Origin: Plectrocnemia conspersa
Lineage: Eukaryota; Arthropoda; Insecta; Trichoptera; Polycentropodidae
Direction: 5' to 3'
NCBI GenBank assembly: GCA_009617715.1
Contig: VTFK01000089.1
Location: 62,001 to 126,000, forward strand
Length of the DNA: 64,000 nt
Below the pieces are notes generated by a model. That model had not been told where the DNA came from, made no database searches, and saw nothing but the letters and a program-made list of their open reading frames with translations. Of this stretch, positions 25,390 through 36,060 are shown piece after piece (within the stretch, counting starts at the first letter, position 1; every line of letters starts with the position of its first letter). Position numbers and translations under genes: made by a program.

Positions 25390-25456
25390 CAGCGGTTTCC
25401 AACCTGGGAGGCGCGCCTCCCAGGGGAGGCGCGGACTATTGCCAGGGGAGGCGCCA
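25390..25456 (+). repeat. hAT left terminus: TIR plus GC-rich subterminal repeats
   Basis: After the 16-bp inverted repeat comes a perfect 16-bp palindrome, GGGAGGCGCGCCTCCC (25406-25421). GGGGAGGCGCGG (25423-25434) and GGGGAGGCGCC (25445-25455) follow. Subterminal motif arrays are known transposase-binding sites in hAT elements. Here they stand out as G+C-rich DNA in an A/T-rich host. Confidence 0.85.
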
Positions 25457-25833
25457 ACATTTTTTAATGAATTATTTTTTATACCATAATATCCACAAAT
25501 GAATAAAACTTGATATATTAATGTAACAGTGAAAATTCAGTGCATGAATGTTCATTTTTTTACATTTAAATATATTTAATTCCTATTAAAAAAATTATCT
25601 GGAGCGGAGAAATTTAAAAATGGCGCGTTTGCAAACGCTCTGTTTCGGTAATACACAAAACGACCGCTAGTTGCATAAAACAATAACCTCACATTTAAAT
25701 GTCACTCGTGTCAACTGAAGCGTGTCGGCAGGGCGTGATATTGTTTTTTTTTAATTGTTTCTGACGTGATTTCTTCTTGAAAATAATCGTTAGTATATTT
25801 TAAACTTCATTTTTTAAAATATTTTTTAGACGA

Positions 25834-27607
25834 ATGGATAAATTTTTGAGTGGTTACAAGAGAAAAGTCAACAATAATGAAGATACTGATGCTGATACTA
25901 GTGGGAATAAAATCAAAAAAGTACAAGGAAGTAAAGCTCCCAAGAAAAGACAATACAGTTCATCCTATTTATCATTAGGATTCACTAGTGTCATTATAGA
26001 TGGCTTGGAAAAACCAATGTGTTTGTTGTGTTCGAAAGTTTTGGCTTCAGATAGTATGAGACCAGTCAAATTAAAACGGCACCATGAAACTCTACATTCT
26101 GAATACGTTGATAAGTCCATAGAATATTTTGAAAGAAAATTGGATGAGCTTAATAATCAAAAGCAAACGTTCAAAAATATTCTTTCTGTATCACCAAATG
26201 CATTATTGGCTTCGTACCATGTCTCTTACCGAATCGCAAAATGTAAGAAACCACATACAATAGGAGAAACTCTAATTTTACCAGCAGCTATTGATATGGT
26301 TCGAATAATGTTCGGCGAATCATATGCAAAACAGTTGCAACAAATTCCGCTTGCTGATAATACAGTCGGAAGAAGAATCAATGATATATCTGAAGATATT
26401 TGCGATCAATTAGTTTCTCGGCTGCGTACTTCGAAAATCAACTGATATAGCTAAAGATGCCCATTTAATTGCATATGTTCGATATGTTGTGGAAAATAAT
26501 ATATTAGAAGATATATTATTTTGCAAACCCATTCCTGGAAAGACCACATCCATTGAAATTTTTAATATAATGGACAGTTTTTTTAAAGAAAACGACATAA
26601 CGTGGAGTAATTGTATTGGACTGTGTACTGACGGAGCTCACTCAATGTCACAGAGCAGCTCTAGTGTCAAAAAATATGAGCGAGGAACTTAACAACATTT
26701 TTACAAAAATTATAAAAATTATAAACTACATTAAGAACAGTCCTTTGAGATCTAGGCTGTTTGCAAAGTTGTGTGTAGATATGGAAGCTAATTATACCTC
26801 ACTTCTGTATTATTGTGAAGTTCGCTGGCTATCTCGTGCAAAAGCGATTCAAAGGGTATTTGAACTCAAAGAAGAAATAACAGCCTTTCTCGAAGAAAAT
26901 CACCACGAAGAGGCACATTTGTGGACGAACGATAATTTCCTTGTTAAACTTGCCTATTTAGTTGAAATTTTTGGAAAATTGAGCAGTTTGAATAAATCAA
27001 TGCAGGGATCACAAATGCATCCACTTGTTCAAAAAGACAAAGTAAAAGCTTTCATTAAAAAGTTGAAGTTATGGAAGTCAAATTTACAAAAGAATGAGTT
27101 GGACATGTTTTCACTGTCAAAAGATTTCTGGGCCACAGCCAATATTGAAACAAGCAAGAATCTTTTTATTGAACACTTGATAGTCTAGTGCTGCATTTTT
27201 TCAAATTATTTTAAAGACCTTGATTTCTCAAAGTTTTTTGTGGGTACAGAATCCATTTATCGACGATGAAAACGACAAATTTGAGCTGACAACCATTGAA
27301 AAGGAAAAACTTATAGAATTATCATGCGATAGCCTACTAAAACAAAAGTTTCAAAATGAAACCTTAATTCAATTTTGGATGAATCTTAAAGGAGAGTATG
27401 AATCTTTGTATTGCAAAGCAATGCAAGTGCTTCTACCGTTTGTAACGTCGTATTTATGCGAAACGGGCTTTTCGGCACTGGCTGCAATGAAAACTAAATA
27501 TCGCAACAGGTTAGTAGTCGAAAAAAAGAGATACGAGTGGCACTCTCCACATTGCCCCAAGATTTGATAAGTTTTGTGTTAATAAACAACAACATCCGTC
27601 GCATTAA
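25834..27607 (+). pseudogene. hAT transposase, broken (BED zinc finger, RNase-H-like core, hAT C-terminal domain)
   Basis: The reading starts at ATG 25834 with MDKFLSGYKRK. A BED-type finger follows, with Cys63, Cys66 and His83/His88 in CLLCSKVLASDSMRPVKLKR. The first frame ends at 26445 after LRTSKIN. Alignment to memory of the family suggests that the block before TDIAKDAHL, which carries the first catalytic Asp (consensus LQxDESTD), has been deleted with a frameshift. The core resumes (26450-26655) with VVENNILED and CTDGAHSMS, the second-Asp block. A second deletion joins HSMS to HRAALVSKNM (about 26650). The frame then runs to a stop at 27186-27188 through CEVRWLSRAKA. The last segment (27220-27560) contains CETGFSALAAMKTKYRNRL, the hAT dimerisation motif, and needs two more small shifts to reach the presumed TAA at 27605-27607. 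Three frames are used in total, so no active protein is expected. Confidence 0.92.
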
Positions 27608-27800
27608 ATTTTTTTTATGCGATAGATGTAGTTGGTTTATTTGTTTAAAAAAACTTATATATAAAAATAAATATACACGTATGTGTATGTTATAACTAAA
27701 CCTTGTTATTGTTCTGTTAATTGTGGTTTTCAGTTTATTTTTGTAATAAAGTTTTTATTATTTAAAACGTGTCTATATTATTTAATATATTAAAAAAATA

Positions 27801-27861
27801 AAAGGTAAGGGAGGCGCGGAAATACGCGGAGGCGTAGTAACAAAAAGGTTGGAAACCGCTG
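27801..27861 (+). repeat. hAT right terminus: subterminal repeats plus TIR
   Basis: GGGAGGCGCGG at about 27809-27819 and GCGGAGGCG at about 27826-27834 mirror the left-end array. The 16-bp inverted repeat occupies 27846-27861. Confidence 0.85.
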
Positions 27862-27869
27862 ATTTATAT
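27862..27869. repeat. Target site duplication of hAT element, right
   Basis: ATTTATAT is identical to 25382-25389. Confidence 0.93.
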
Positions 27870-28950
27870 GGAAAAATAACAGTAAAAAATGTCATTGAAT
27901 TTCTCTCTTTGTCGATTATGTATATACAAATATATCTATTAAAGCTTTGTCTAAGAAATGATTATATTTGTATAATAAAAATAATTTGCTGATTTATTAT
28001 ACATTCAATACAGCTTTGGGTTATGGTATATAATTATGGATTCTTAAAATAATAATTCCGTTGTAAAAATCTTTAGCAAATATTTATTTATTATTTTTCT
28101 ACTTTGTATTTGTTATTGATTTTTTTTTAGTTTTTATAGTTTTATTTCGCATTGATTTCACTTAAAAATATTTTTAATTTAAAATTTGAGTTATATTATT
28201 TTTTTTTTAATATTCTTGAATCAAAATTTACTACAAATATTATGATATAAGTCAATATTATAATATAATATTTAGCATCTCTTTGTGAACAATAAGTATT
28301 ACATATAATGAGCAGTAACTCTTAAGTAAAATAGTTTATTATATTACAAATATATGGCCAGTTAATGCTTATGAATAGTCAATAACTTGCCATAAACGGT
28401 AAGTGTAAGTAATGTATTGATAAATGGTCAGTAATTTTCCCATAGCCGTTATTTTTTAATTACATTTAAATATAAATTCATTATATTGCTTAGAAGATTG
28501 TATTTGATTTTAATAATATATAGAATTTTTACCAATTAAAAAAAAAAGAATTGCCAACTACGGCCACTAAAAACATTTGTGAAGTGGTAGATGCTTCATT
28601 ATTTATTCACAAATGTCCAAGATGGTTTAAAATATTTCTAACGGAAAATTACGATATCCTGAAAGTAGGAAACCTTAAAAAATAGTCGATGATATTCTGG
28701 TTACAGAAATGGAAGCATATCCTACTCAATCTATCCATTAGCTGTCCGTAAAACTTAATTAATCTGATTTAACACTTTGAGTAGTGAGTTAATTTATATA
28801 CATCAACTTTTGGGTTTTAAATATAATTTTTTGCTTCGTTCTGATTTTTTTTTAAACATTTTTTTAAAATTTAATGGTTCAAATTGGACATTACTATTTA
28901 GGATTTTCAATGATAGACAAAATAGTTCAATCTATAAAAAAGTACTTAAC
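27870..28950. other. AT-rich non-coding DNA
   Basis: An 11-bp inverted repeat (ACATTTGTGAA / TTCACAAATGT) lies at about 28573-28617. Otherwise only low-complexity sequence is seen. Confidence 0.5.
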
Positions 28951-28960
28951 ATTTTCAATT

Positions 28961-29790
28961 CATTTGAAAATAGGTTTACAACTTGACTAAATATTTCCAG
29001 AAGAAAACATTTTATATTATTTATTAGATTTACAACGTTAGATTTTATCGTTATATTGAAACTTAGATATTTAATGATAAATCTAAATATTGTATATCAT
29101 TTATGAATAGGTTTAAAACTTGGCTAGATAATAATAAATTAAAAATTGTACTATGAAATTTCAATACAGCGAAGCTCACGGAACCAATGAATAAATTTTG
29201 GTATACTGAAAATTCGTTATATTGAACGTAAGGAAGATGATATATTTTTATTTTTAATTATCACATTACTACAACATCAAAATAACCTCTTATAAGGTTG
29301 ACAGATAGTTTTTTTGCCCATTTTAAGGATACTGTATGAAACAATAAAATTTGTGAAAAAATGTTTTAAAAAAAAAAAAGTTTGAGGGTCAGCGAAACAC
29401 CTGTAATGTCGCTTTTGAACACATCTGTCACACACCACGTCAAGAACGAACTGAATTTGGAGAAATATTGTGTAAAGTTGCAACGTCATTCTTAAATTCG
29501 GATCAAAATATTTCGTTATACTGAGATCAGTCTTCGTTATAATGAAAACATTTTGTATGCAAGTTTTTCGGGGACAAATTAAAGATTCGTTATACTGGGA
29601 ATTTTGTTATTTCGGTATTCGTTACAAAGAGATTTCGTTGTAATATTTTTTAAAATAGGTTTGTAACTTTACTAAATATTATTAAAACAAAAAATATCAA
29701 AATGTTTTCAACATAAAAAATAATATTAAAACGTAACATTTTGTATCATTTAAAAGTAGGTTTACAGTTTAATAAATAATAATAATAATA
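28961..29790. repeat. Diverged tandem repeat, interrupted by a MITE
   Basis: The motif CATTTGAAAATAGGTTTACA followed by ACTT and a TAAATA-like block recurs at about 28961, 29099, 29651 and 29747. Spacing is about 138 bp on the left and about 96 bp on the right. The middle is replaced by the MITE at 29167-29640. The unit contains no open frame. Confidence 0.5.
29167..29640. mobile_element. 474-bp MITE with TTCGTTATA subterminal repeats (pogo/Tc1-mariner type)
   Basis: The left end TA-CAGCGAAGCTC and right end GAGATTTCGTTG-TA are imperfect inverted repeats next to TA dinucleotides (29165-29166 and 29641-29642), the target of the Tc1/mariner/pogo group. TTCGTTATA-type words recur near both ends: 29211, 29513, 29533, 29586 and about 29605-29635, in diverged forms. 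A 70-aa minus-strand open frame inside lacks transposase motifs, so the element is non-autonomous. Confidence 0.6.
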
Positions 29791-29799
29791 AATAGCATC

Positions 29800-30830
29800 G
29801 GTTACACATCCGCTCAAAAATATTACTGATATGAAAAAATATTTTGTTACACCTTACTAACGCTACAACACAATCGATCATATATAGTTAGTGCAATGTG
29901 AGTGATTATAAGTCATTAATTGTGTTTTAGCGTATTTTATGTGTTTGAGTGCCAGTTTTAACGCTGCATAACACAATTATATCATAAATTTAAATTTTCG
30001 TAATAAAAAAGTTTTTTGGTGACATCATAAGTTACTTTATAATTTAAAAAAAATATTTCTATGTTTTATGTGTAAATATAAAAGTCAGTTTTTAATTACA
30101 TTTACTAATGAGAAAGAAACAATAAACTAAAGATATCAAGCACCTAATCTGTTACTTTAGACCAAAAGTGCGATTTAAAAATATTAATAATTTTGAAACC
30201 TTTGTCTTTTTTGATTAAAAAATATTTTGATTTACATATTTTTTAAAGTAAATGTTTTTCTGCGCAGCATTATATATTTTAATAATTAATGAGTGTAAAA
30301 AGTTTTCACTATATTTAAAATTAATAATGAACTAATGATATTTAAAATCTATAATAAATTATTAATATTTAAAATCCATAATAAAATAAAAAATATTTTT
30401 AATGTTGAAAAAAATATTTTGAATAAATCTTGAAATTTTATTCTGAAACTTTTAATTTAAAAAATATTTAAATTAGTGTTATACATTTTTGTGTAGTTTA
30501 GTTTCAAAGGCGTCAGTAAGATGGATTTTTGCAATACTGTGCGCTTAGTAGTTGGTTGGTAATGAATAGTACTTATTTTGAAACTTTGCCCCTTTTTGTT
30601 TAAAATATTTTTTTAAAGTAAAAGTTTTAAAAAATTCTCTAAAAACTAAAACTTTAAATTGCCAACGTTCGCCAAAATTTAGGTACATATTTTTTCTGTA
30701 TAGAGAAGTTAATACATATCCACATTATTTATACTATATTTTAAATCTGTAAACTAAAAAAATATTTTAAAAAACATTTTTTTTTGTATTTGATGATTTT
30801 TATACATATTTTAATAAATTTTATACAATT
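29800..30830. other. AT-rich non-coding DNA
   Basis: Repetitive A/T words such as TATTTAAAATC and TATTTAAAATCCATAATAAA are seen near 30340-30390. No gene is recognised. Confidence 0.5.
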
Positions 30831-30835
30831 TAAAT

Positions 30836-30892
30836 CGTTAAAATAAATTTCGCTCGTTAAAATCAATTTCGCTCGTTAAAATCAATTTAGTT
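30836..30892 (+). repeat. Three tandem 19-bp repeats
   Basis: CGTTAAAATCAATTTCGCT is repeated three times without gaps, with one mismatch in the first copy and two in the third. The array sits just upstream of the promoter-like segment at 30900-30950. Confidence 0.85.
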
Positions 30893-30899
30893 CGTTCTC

Positions 30900-31839
30900 A
30901 AGCGCGGGACTTCCCAAATTTGCTTTGACAGTTCTGTCACATCTGGCAAGAAATATGTTATAATCGTGGCATTTTTGTTACAAAGTGACAATTGAAGATG
31001 ATTCAAGTGATGCAGCATTTGAAATTATAGACAAAACTATAAATTGCGGGTGTGCCAGTAAGTGTTTAGTTATAAATGAATAATATAACACGGTTATTCT
31101 AACAAAATTACTATTGACTTTCCAGGATCTAATATTAAAAGACAAACAGCGGTGATTTGGCAATTAAAGGTATACATACCGAAGTTAATTAAACATATTA
31201 CAATGCTAGTAATAATAAAAAATATATGACATATTGTGACAATTTTGTAGAAGATGAAAAGATGCCAATCTACGTGTTTAATCCTCTACAGTACATCCAT
31301 CAATTGTGTTCTTCGGTTGTCGTTTAAATTTAATTTATGGATTATATTAGTAGTAATAATGTGTTCAATGTTTACTCTTGATAAGAGTCTTATTGTTTCT
31401 TAATTATTTTTCAGAAGCAATGATGGAACAATTTGATGACCTATATGGCTACAACGTAGAATTGGTATATATAAACAAAGAGTTAATCTTCTCGTGTTGA
31501 AGTCACTGTCAGCAAGTAATATCTTTTTATAAAGAACATACTACATAAGTTTGATGTAACTGAATATCTTAAATTTGGCTATTCAGAAAGAGGAATGATG
31601 GCACAGAACAAAAATTGTACCTATTTTGCCACATCGGAATTAAAAATAACCCACTCTTAGATATTTTGGCTATCGATTATTCCAGGTATGCAATCACATA
31701 TTTATAATCATTGTAAAATGTCGTTTATTAGATAACATCCAAGAAACTACACATTTATAAGCTGTCCGACAGCGCCGATTTGATCGACGTTAACTTTCAA
31801 TCCTCACATACTAAGGATATATTACACGTTCATGTTTAA
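30900..31839 (+). CDS. Candidate small multi-exon gene or spliced pseudogene, unrecognised
   Basis: A promoter-like stretch (TTTGACAGTTCTGTCA near 30921, then TCTGGCAA) precedes short open segments bounded by splice signals. They are: up to 31057 before GTAAGT, containing TIEDDSSDAAFEIIDKTI; 31126-31169 after TTTCCAG and before GTATAC, reading SNIKRQTAVIWQLK; 31415-31464 after TTTTTCAG, containing MMEQFDDLYGYNVEL; 31587-31685 after CTATTCAG and before GTATGC, containing KRNDGTEQKLYLFCHIGI; and 31732-31839, ending with a stop and containing KKLHIYKLSDSADLIDVNF. Phases do not all agree: the last three joins would shift frame. The first segment also has an in-frame stop upstream instead of a start. 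The protein is not recognised. It may be a mis-modelled real gene, a decayed copy or coincidence. The presented span is approximate. Confidence 0.25.
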
Positions 31840-31920
31840 AACATTACTGGTTAATTTAAAATTCTTAAAATCTAACGTATATATGTATTAAATCGGAAAG
31901 CAATGATAATGTTTATGTAA

Positions 31921-32075
31921 TATAAAAGTAAAACTCACTTTTCGGCCTCGGAGCCCGGCGACGGGATTTCAAAATTTGAAGATTTCATTACAAAGATTGT
32001 TTTATGATTGTTTATCTAATTTAATCAATGTATTCTTCTTATCCTCAACACATTATGTATATATTTAATTTTCAT
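31921..32075 (-). repeat. Tandem duplicated unit, copy 1, containing a first-exon-like segment
   Basis: This roughly 155-bp unit matches 32114-32269 at a period of about 193 bp. On the minus strand it holds ATG at 31988-31986, then 50 nt encoding MKSSNFEIPSPGSEAE and two bases of the next codon. A consensus donor, GTGAGT, follows at 31938-31933. The frame is open in this copy. A duplicated 5' exon of a minus-strand gene would explain a start codon and donor kept in both copies. The downstream exon was not identified. Confidence 0.4.
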
Positions 32076-32113
32076 AGTTATAACACATCTAGTTAATTTG
32101 CAATCCGATTATT

Positions 32114-32269
32114 TATAAAAGCAAAAACTCACTTTTAGGCCTCGGAGCCCGTCGCCGGGAATTCAAAATTTGAAAATTTCATTACGAAGATTATTTTATG
32201 ATTGTTTATCTAGTTTAATCAATGTATTCTTCTAATCCTCAACACATTATGTATATATTTCATTTTTAT
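32114..32269 (-). repeat. Tandem duplicated unit, copy 2, exon-like segment with stop
   Basis: The same structure has its ATG at 32182-32180 and a GTGAGT donor at 32132-32127, again exactly 50 nt. The reading MKFSNFEFPATGSEA ends in TAA just before the donor, so this copy cannot extend into a second coding exon in frame. The 12-bp core CCCGTCGCCGGG on the plus strand is the reverse complement of the core in copy 1. Confidence 0.4.
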
Positions 32270-32370
32270 TCAGTCAAATGACGAATTAATGAAAATTATT
32301 GTCGCGTAGCAAAATTTTATTATTAAATAATAATTATTTAAAAGTGTTGTCACGGTACTATCTATGTGAA

Positions 32371-32437
32371 TTTGAATGCTTATTTTTCATTGGTCGACGC
32401 TATTTGAATATTTGAATGCTTATTTTTGATTGGTCGA
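32371..32437 (-). promoter_or_regulatory. Two direct 27-bp repeats with CCAAT boxes
   Basis: The 27-bp segments 32371-32397 and 32411-32437 differ at one position and are 40 bp apart. On the minus strand each reads TCGACCAAT followed by an A-rich stretch. They lie about 200-250 bp upstream of the minus-strand first-exon-like units, where CCAAT boxes would be expected. Promoter function is inferred. Confidence 0.35.
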
Positions 32438-32439
32438 AA

Positions 32440-34669
32440 CAACAGAACGCATTACCGGCGGCTCGAAAATCAATCGGAACAAATTAAATTTTAATTTTTA
32501 TTATTATTTATTATTATAATTAAATATATTTCCTTTGTTTACGTGTATTGTTACACACCGTTCATACAAAGCGTTACGATTTATAGAGTATAGAATTGAA
32601 CGGAGAATGTTTCGTTTAAAGTTATGCGCGTCCGGAAGCGACGACGGCTTAGAACAATTATATATAAGATGTAAATAAAATTAGTAAAATAATATATAAA
32701 TATCTGGGGTACCATTATTTCGGGATTACCTAATATTTAGCAATATATTTTATATGTTACGTTATGTGTTATAAAGTCAAAATATAAATATAACTTAATA
32801 TAAAGAACAGATATTTAAAACATATTTCAGTAAATTTAATAAATGTATGTTTTTCAGTTATATTAAATTACTAACTAAAAATAATTAAGTACTTTATTTT
32901 TAAATGTGCAACAATAATAAGACTTGTTTATATAATTGTAAAATGAATAACTACGATTTTTATTTAAAAAGTTGACTATCAAAACCTTAACGTGAGGTCT
33001 TAACAAAAACTTTTCTAAGAATTCTAAACACTGTATCAAATCTGATTTGTATAGAAAAACTTGCGATATTTACATTTAGCTTAACTAAATAACCACTATG
33101 TAACTAAGCTTATTAAGCTTTTTAAAGTCATATTTAAGATAATATTAAGCTTTTGATTATTAACTTATTGTAAAAAAAAGTTTTTAATTTAGCACAATAA
33201 GCTACAAAGCTTAACGTTAAAATTCTAACAAAAGCAGTAAGCTTTTGATTATATATATTTATTGTAAAGAAAATCTCTTGGAAATATTGAATTGATCGAA
33301 ATTTCTCAGAATTCGATATACTTGAATTTTTATACTTAAACCATAGATTATTATGTAACAGTATTTTTCTACAGAATTACATAATAATTTAGATCGATAT
33401 TGCGCAACGCGAAAAATTGTTAATAATGCATTTGAAACATCATGGATTACTACGTTTTAAGAAGCAATTTGAGAGCGTGAAAAATTTCTACATATGCCTC
33501 GAGAACAGTATATTATTATCAATTTTCACTCACATTGTTCACACGTATATTGTATCAAAGCTAGAAGAACCGCTTGGATCAAACTGCGATTACACACTGA
33601 ATCGCGATTTGTTATTATCGAAGATAATTACCCGAATATTCCAATAAGAAATAACACGTATCGGCGCGTAACGTACAAAATTCACAATAAACGGTACAAT
33701 ATTCATATGTAATATATTTATATATTAAAATTTCAGTTGTAAAACTCACCGTGGCGATCGATGTGTGAATTGCCGCTTGACTTGCCCGACAGTTAGACCA
33801 ATTGCCCTTAAAATAAAAAATATATAAAAAATCACGATAGGTTTATTGCTCAAAATTGCGACTAGTTTTTTTCATATACAAGATTCTGCAACAGGCACGC
33901 GACTTGAAAAAAATTCAAAACAAAGACAAGCAATTAACAATTAAATTTGTAATCGCACACGCCGAGTTAAACCTTTTAGTCATCACCGTGTTAAAACTTA
34001 TGCAAATTAACAATGAGAATAACGGCGATGTTAGTACGCTCGAGCGCGTGTATTCTAGTAATATTTTTTATGTTATAATAATATAAAATAAACTGTTCTA
34101 GATTTTTAATCTGTGGAATCGTGGAATAAATTCAAAAGTAACGCGTTTGCACTGTAATTTATGCTCAAGAAAGAATCGTTATGCTTAGATGTTTTTATCT
34201 TTGGTTTATTCCTCTATTATAAGAACATGTGCTATAAATTGCAAGATAACAATAAAACAAAAAAGCATGAGTTACTTTTTTTGCTAGTTCATAAATGATA
34301 ACAAGACTTGTAAAACTTTTTATTAAATGAAATTATGCCAGCACTGCTAGAATCAAACACACATCAAAATAATATATATATATATTTTATATTTTTAAAA
34401 GAAAATATTTTTTTATTGTTGAATACATATTACGTGTTTTCAATGAGTGATTTTCAATACCTAATATGTACATTCTAGTTTAATTTTAATTAATTATGAC
34501 GATATTTATCTGTAAGATTAGGAAATTCTAGGTAAACCTAATCTGTGATGATCGAATTGAATTAAAATTATATATTAATCACTAATTAAATATGGTCATA
34601 CCCAGATCATTCAGGACTATTGTCCATGACTTATACCAATCATCTATACTATATATAATATAGAAAATA

Positions 34670-34670
<1 letters not shown>
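32440..34670. other. Non-coding DNA, mostly AT-rich
   Basis: A G+C-richer patch with GCGTCCGGAAGCGACGACGG lies near 32628. Overlapping open frames at 33417-33712 and one at 33856-34086 show no domain and are treated as chance. An inverted repeat (AGATTAGG / CCTAATCT) lies near 34516-34545. Confidence 0.4.

Positions 34671-34672
<2 letters not shown>

Positions 34673-34761
<89 letters not shown>
34673..34761. repeat. (AT)n microsatellite, about 44 units
   Basis: This is an uninterrupted AT dinucleotide run. It is likely to be length-polymorphic, and its assembled length may be inexact. Confidence 0.97.
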
Positions 34762-34762
<1 letters not shown>

Positions 34763-36060
34763 CAAGTTTAATAAAGGGAAAAATTTGATCACAATTAATA
34801 ATTTAACTACGGTATATAATACTATCTATTAAAATATATACCAGTACAACTCGTACAAATTTTGATAGTGTCATAATGTTATACTAAATGATACTTATTC
34901 TACTGATTTAATTATTTAAAATCTGGTTATAGCGCTATGATAATATGTTTAGAATTATTGCGAATCATAAACAATAAAAATAAAAATTATAGAATTAACT
35001 ATAGAATACATGCACAAAAAATTATTATATGACAAAAATGAAACTTTTCATACATAACCTTCAACATATAATTAAAATAATGCAATGCTTGTTTTTGCAT
35101 AGCATAACAGAAAATTATTATGCAATCTGTTATTAAACAAATAAACTAACGATCTATTGCTGTGTATTTTTTATTTACTTTTATTATTGATACAGAGTTC
35201 TCAACGTATCCTAATCACATAATAGAGGATTATCTGCATAAAAAACAGCACCATTAAATAAAATGAGATTTTATCTTTCGAACGGTGTAAAAAATCAATA
35301 TTTCATAACATTAAATTTTAAAGCCTAAAATCTCCTTCTGAAAATTACATATCACACCGCAAGTTGTGCATACAACCGCTGGTTAAACTCAAGCACATAA
35401 ATCACTAATACGAAAATAACTACGGGCCTTTTGAAAATAAATTCGAGCTGATTGATGTTGGCATGATGAGGTGCAAATTATTACGGGCCAACCATCTGAC
35501 GATGATCGTATGATATTTTTTTCTTCTGATACTTGCGCCGAAGAATCGATCTTTTCACGTCTCGTTAGTTTTGTTTTTTTTTTTTTTTATTATGGCGAGT
35601 GTCGATATCGATTATTAATAGATTGTATGTAAGGAGGCGAGTGCAAATTTCATCTCAATGATTCGGCAATTTGCTATCCGAGATAATTTTTAAATTGCGT
35701 TTGATCAGATCTTAATTCATATCAATGGCTGCACTCGATACATAGGAATCAACTTATAATAAAATAATGCATAAATTAAATTGCTAATAAAAAAATATAT
35801 CGAATTAAATTAATATCTTAGTATTTAAAATAAAAATAGTTTTACTTCTTTCACTTATGGATAATATATGTCATAATAATATGATCAGTATGATCAAAAG
35901 TATTTTTTACATAAATTAAAATTTTGTAAATCTAGTATATATTAAGGGTAATTTGTTTACTATTATTACGTTATTAATGTAATATATGTTTTTTAAATTT
36001 AATTTTATTGTAGAATGACTTTAAGGACCAATTAAAGAGATGAAAATCAAAATTGTATTA
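34762..36060. other. Non-coding DNA with complex island at 35170-35740
   Basis: The island is less A/T-rich and carries TGATTGATG, GTCGATATCGATTATTAAT and similar homeodomain-like motifs. No exon is supported. Regulatory use is possible. Confidence 0.35.

Larger units (their letters stand above)
25390..27861 (+). mobile_element. hAT DNA transposon, ZBED5/SCAND3-like, complete ends
   Basis: The 2472-bp element is bounded by perfect 16-bp inverted repeats, CAGCGGTTTCCAACCT at 25390-25405 and its complement at 27846-27861. It is flanked by the 8-bp duplication ATTTATAT. Inside is one plus-strand transposase gene of the BED-finger hAT group (SCAND3/ZBED5-like proteins), broken by frameshifts and deletions. 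Both ends carry extra GGGAGGCGC repeats. Identical target duplications and perfect ends show that the insertion itself is well preserved, so it may have been moved by a transposase made elsewhere. Confidence 0.95.

Noticed and set aside
33417..34086. Three 72-76-aa plus frames as exons
   Set aside because: Two overlap in different frames, none has a domain, and no consistent splice sites link them.
34673..34761. AT run as an origin or matrix attachment region
   Set aside because: A simple (AT)n microsatellite explains the sequence, and nothing else supports a functional claim.
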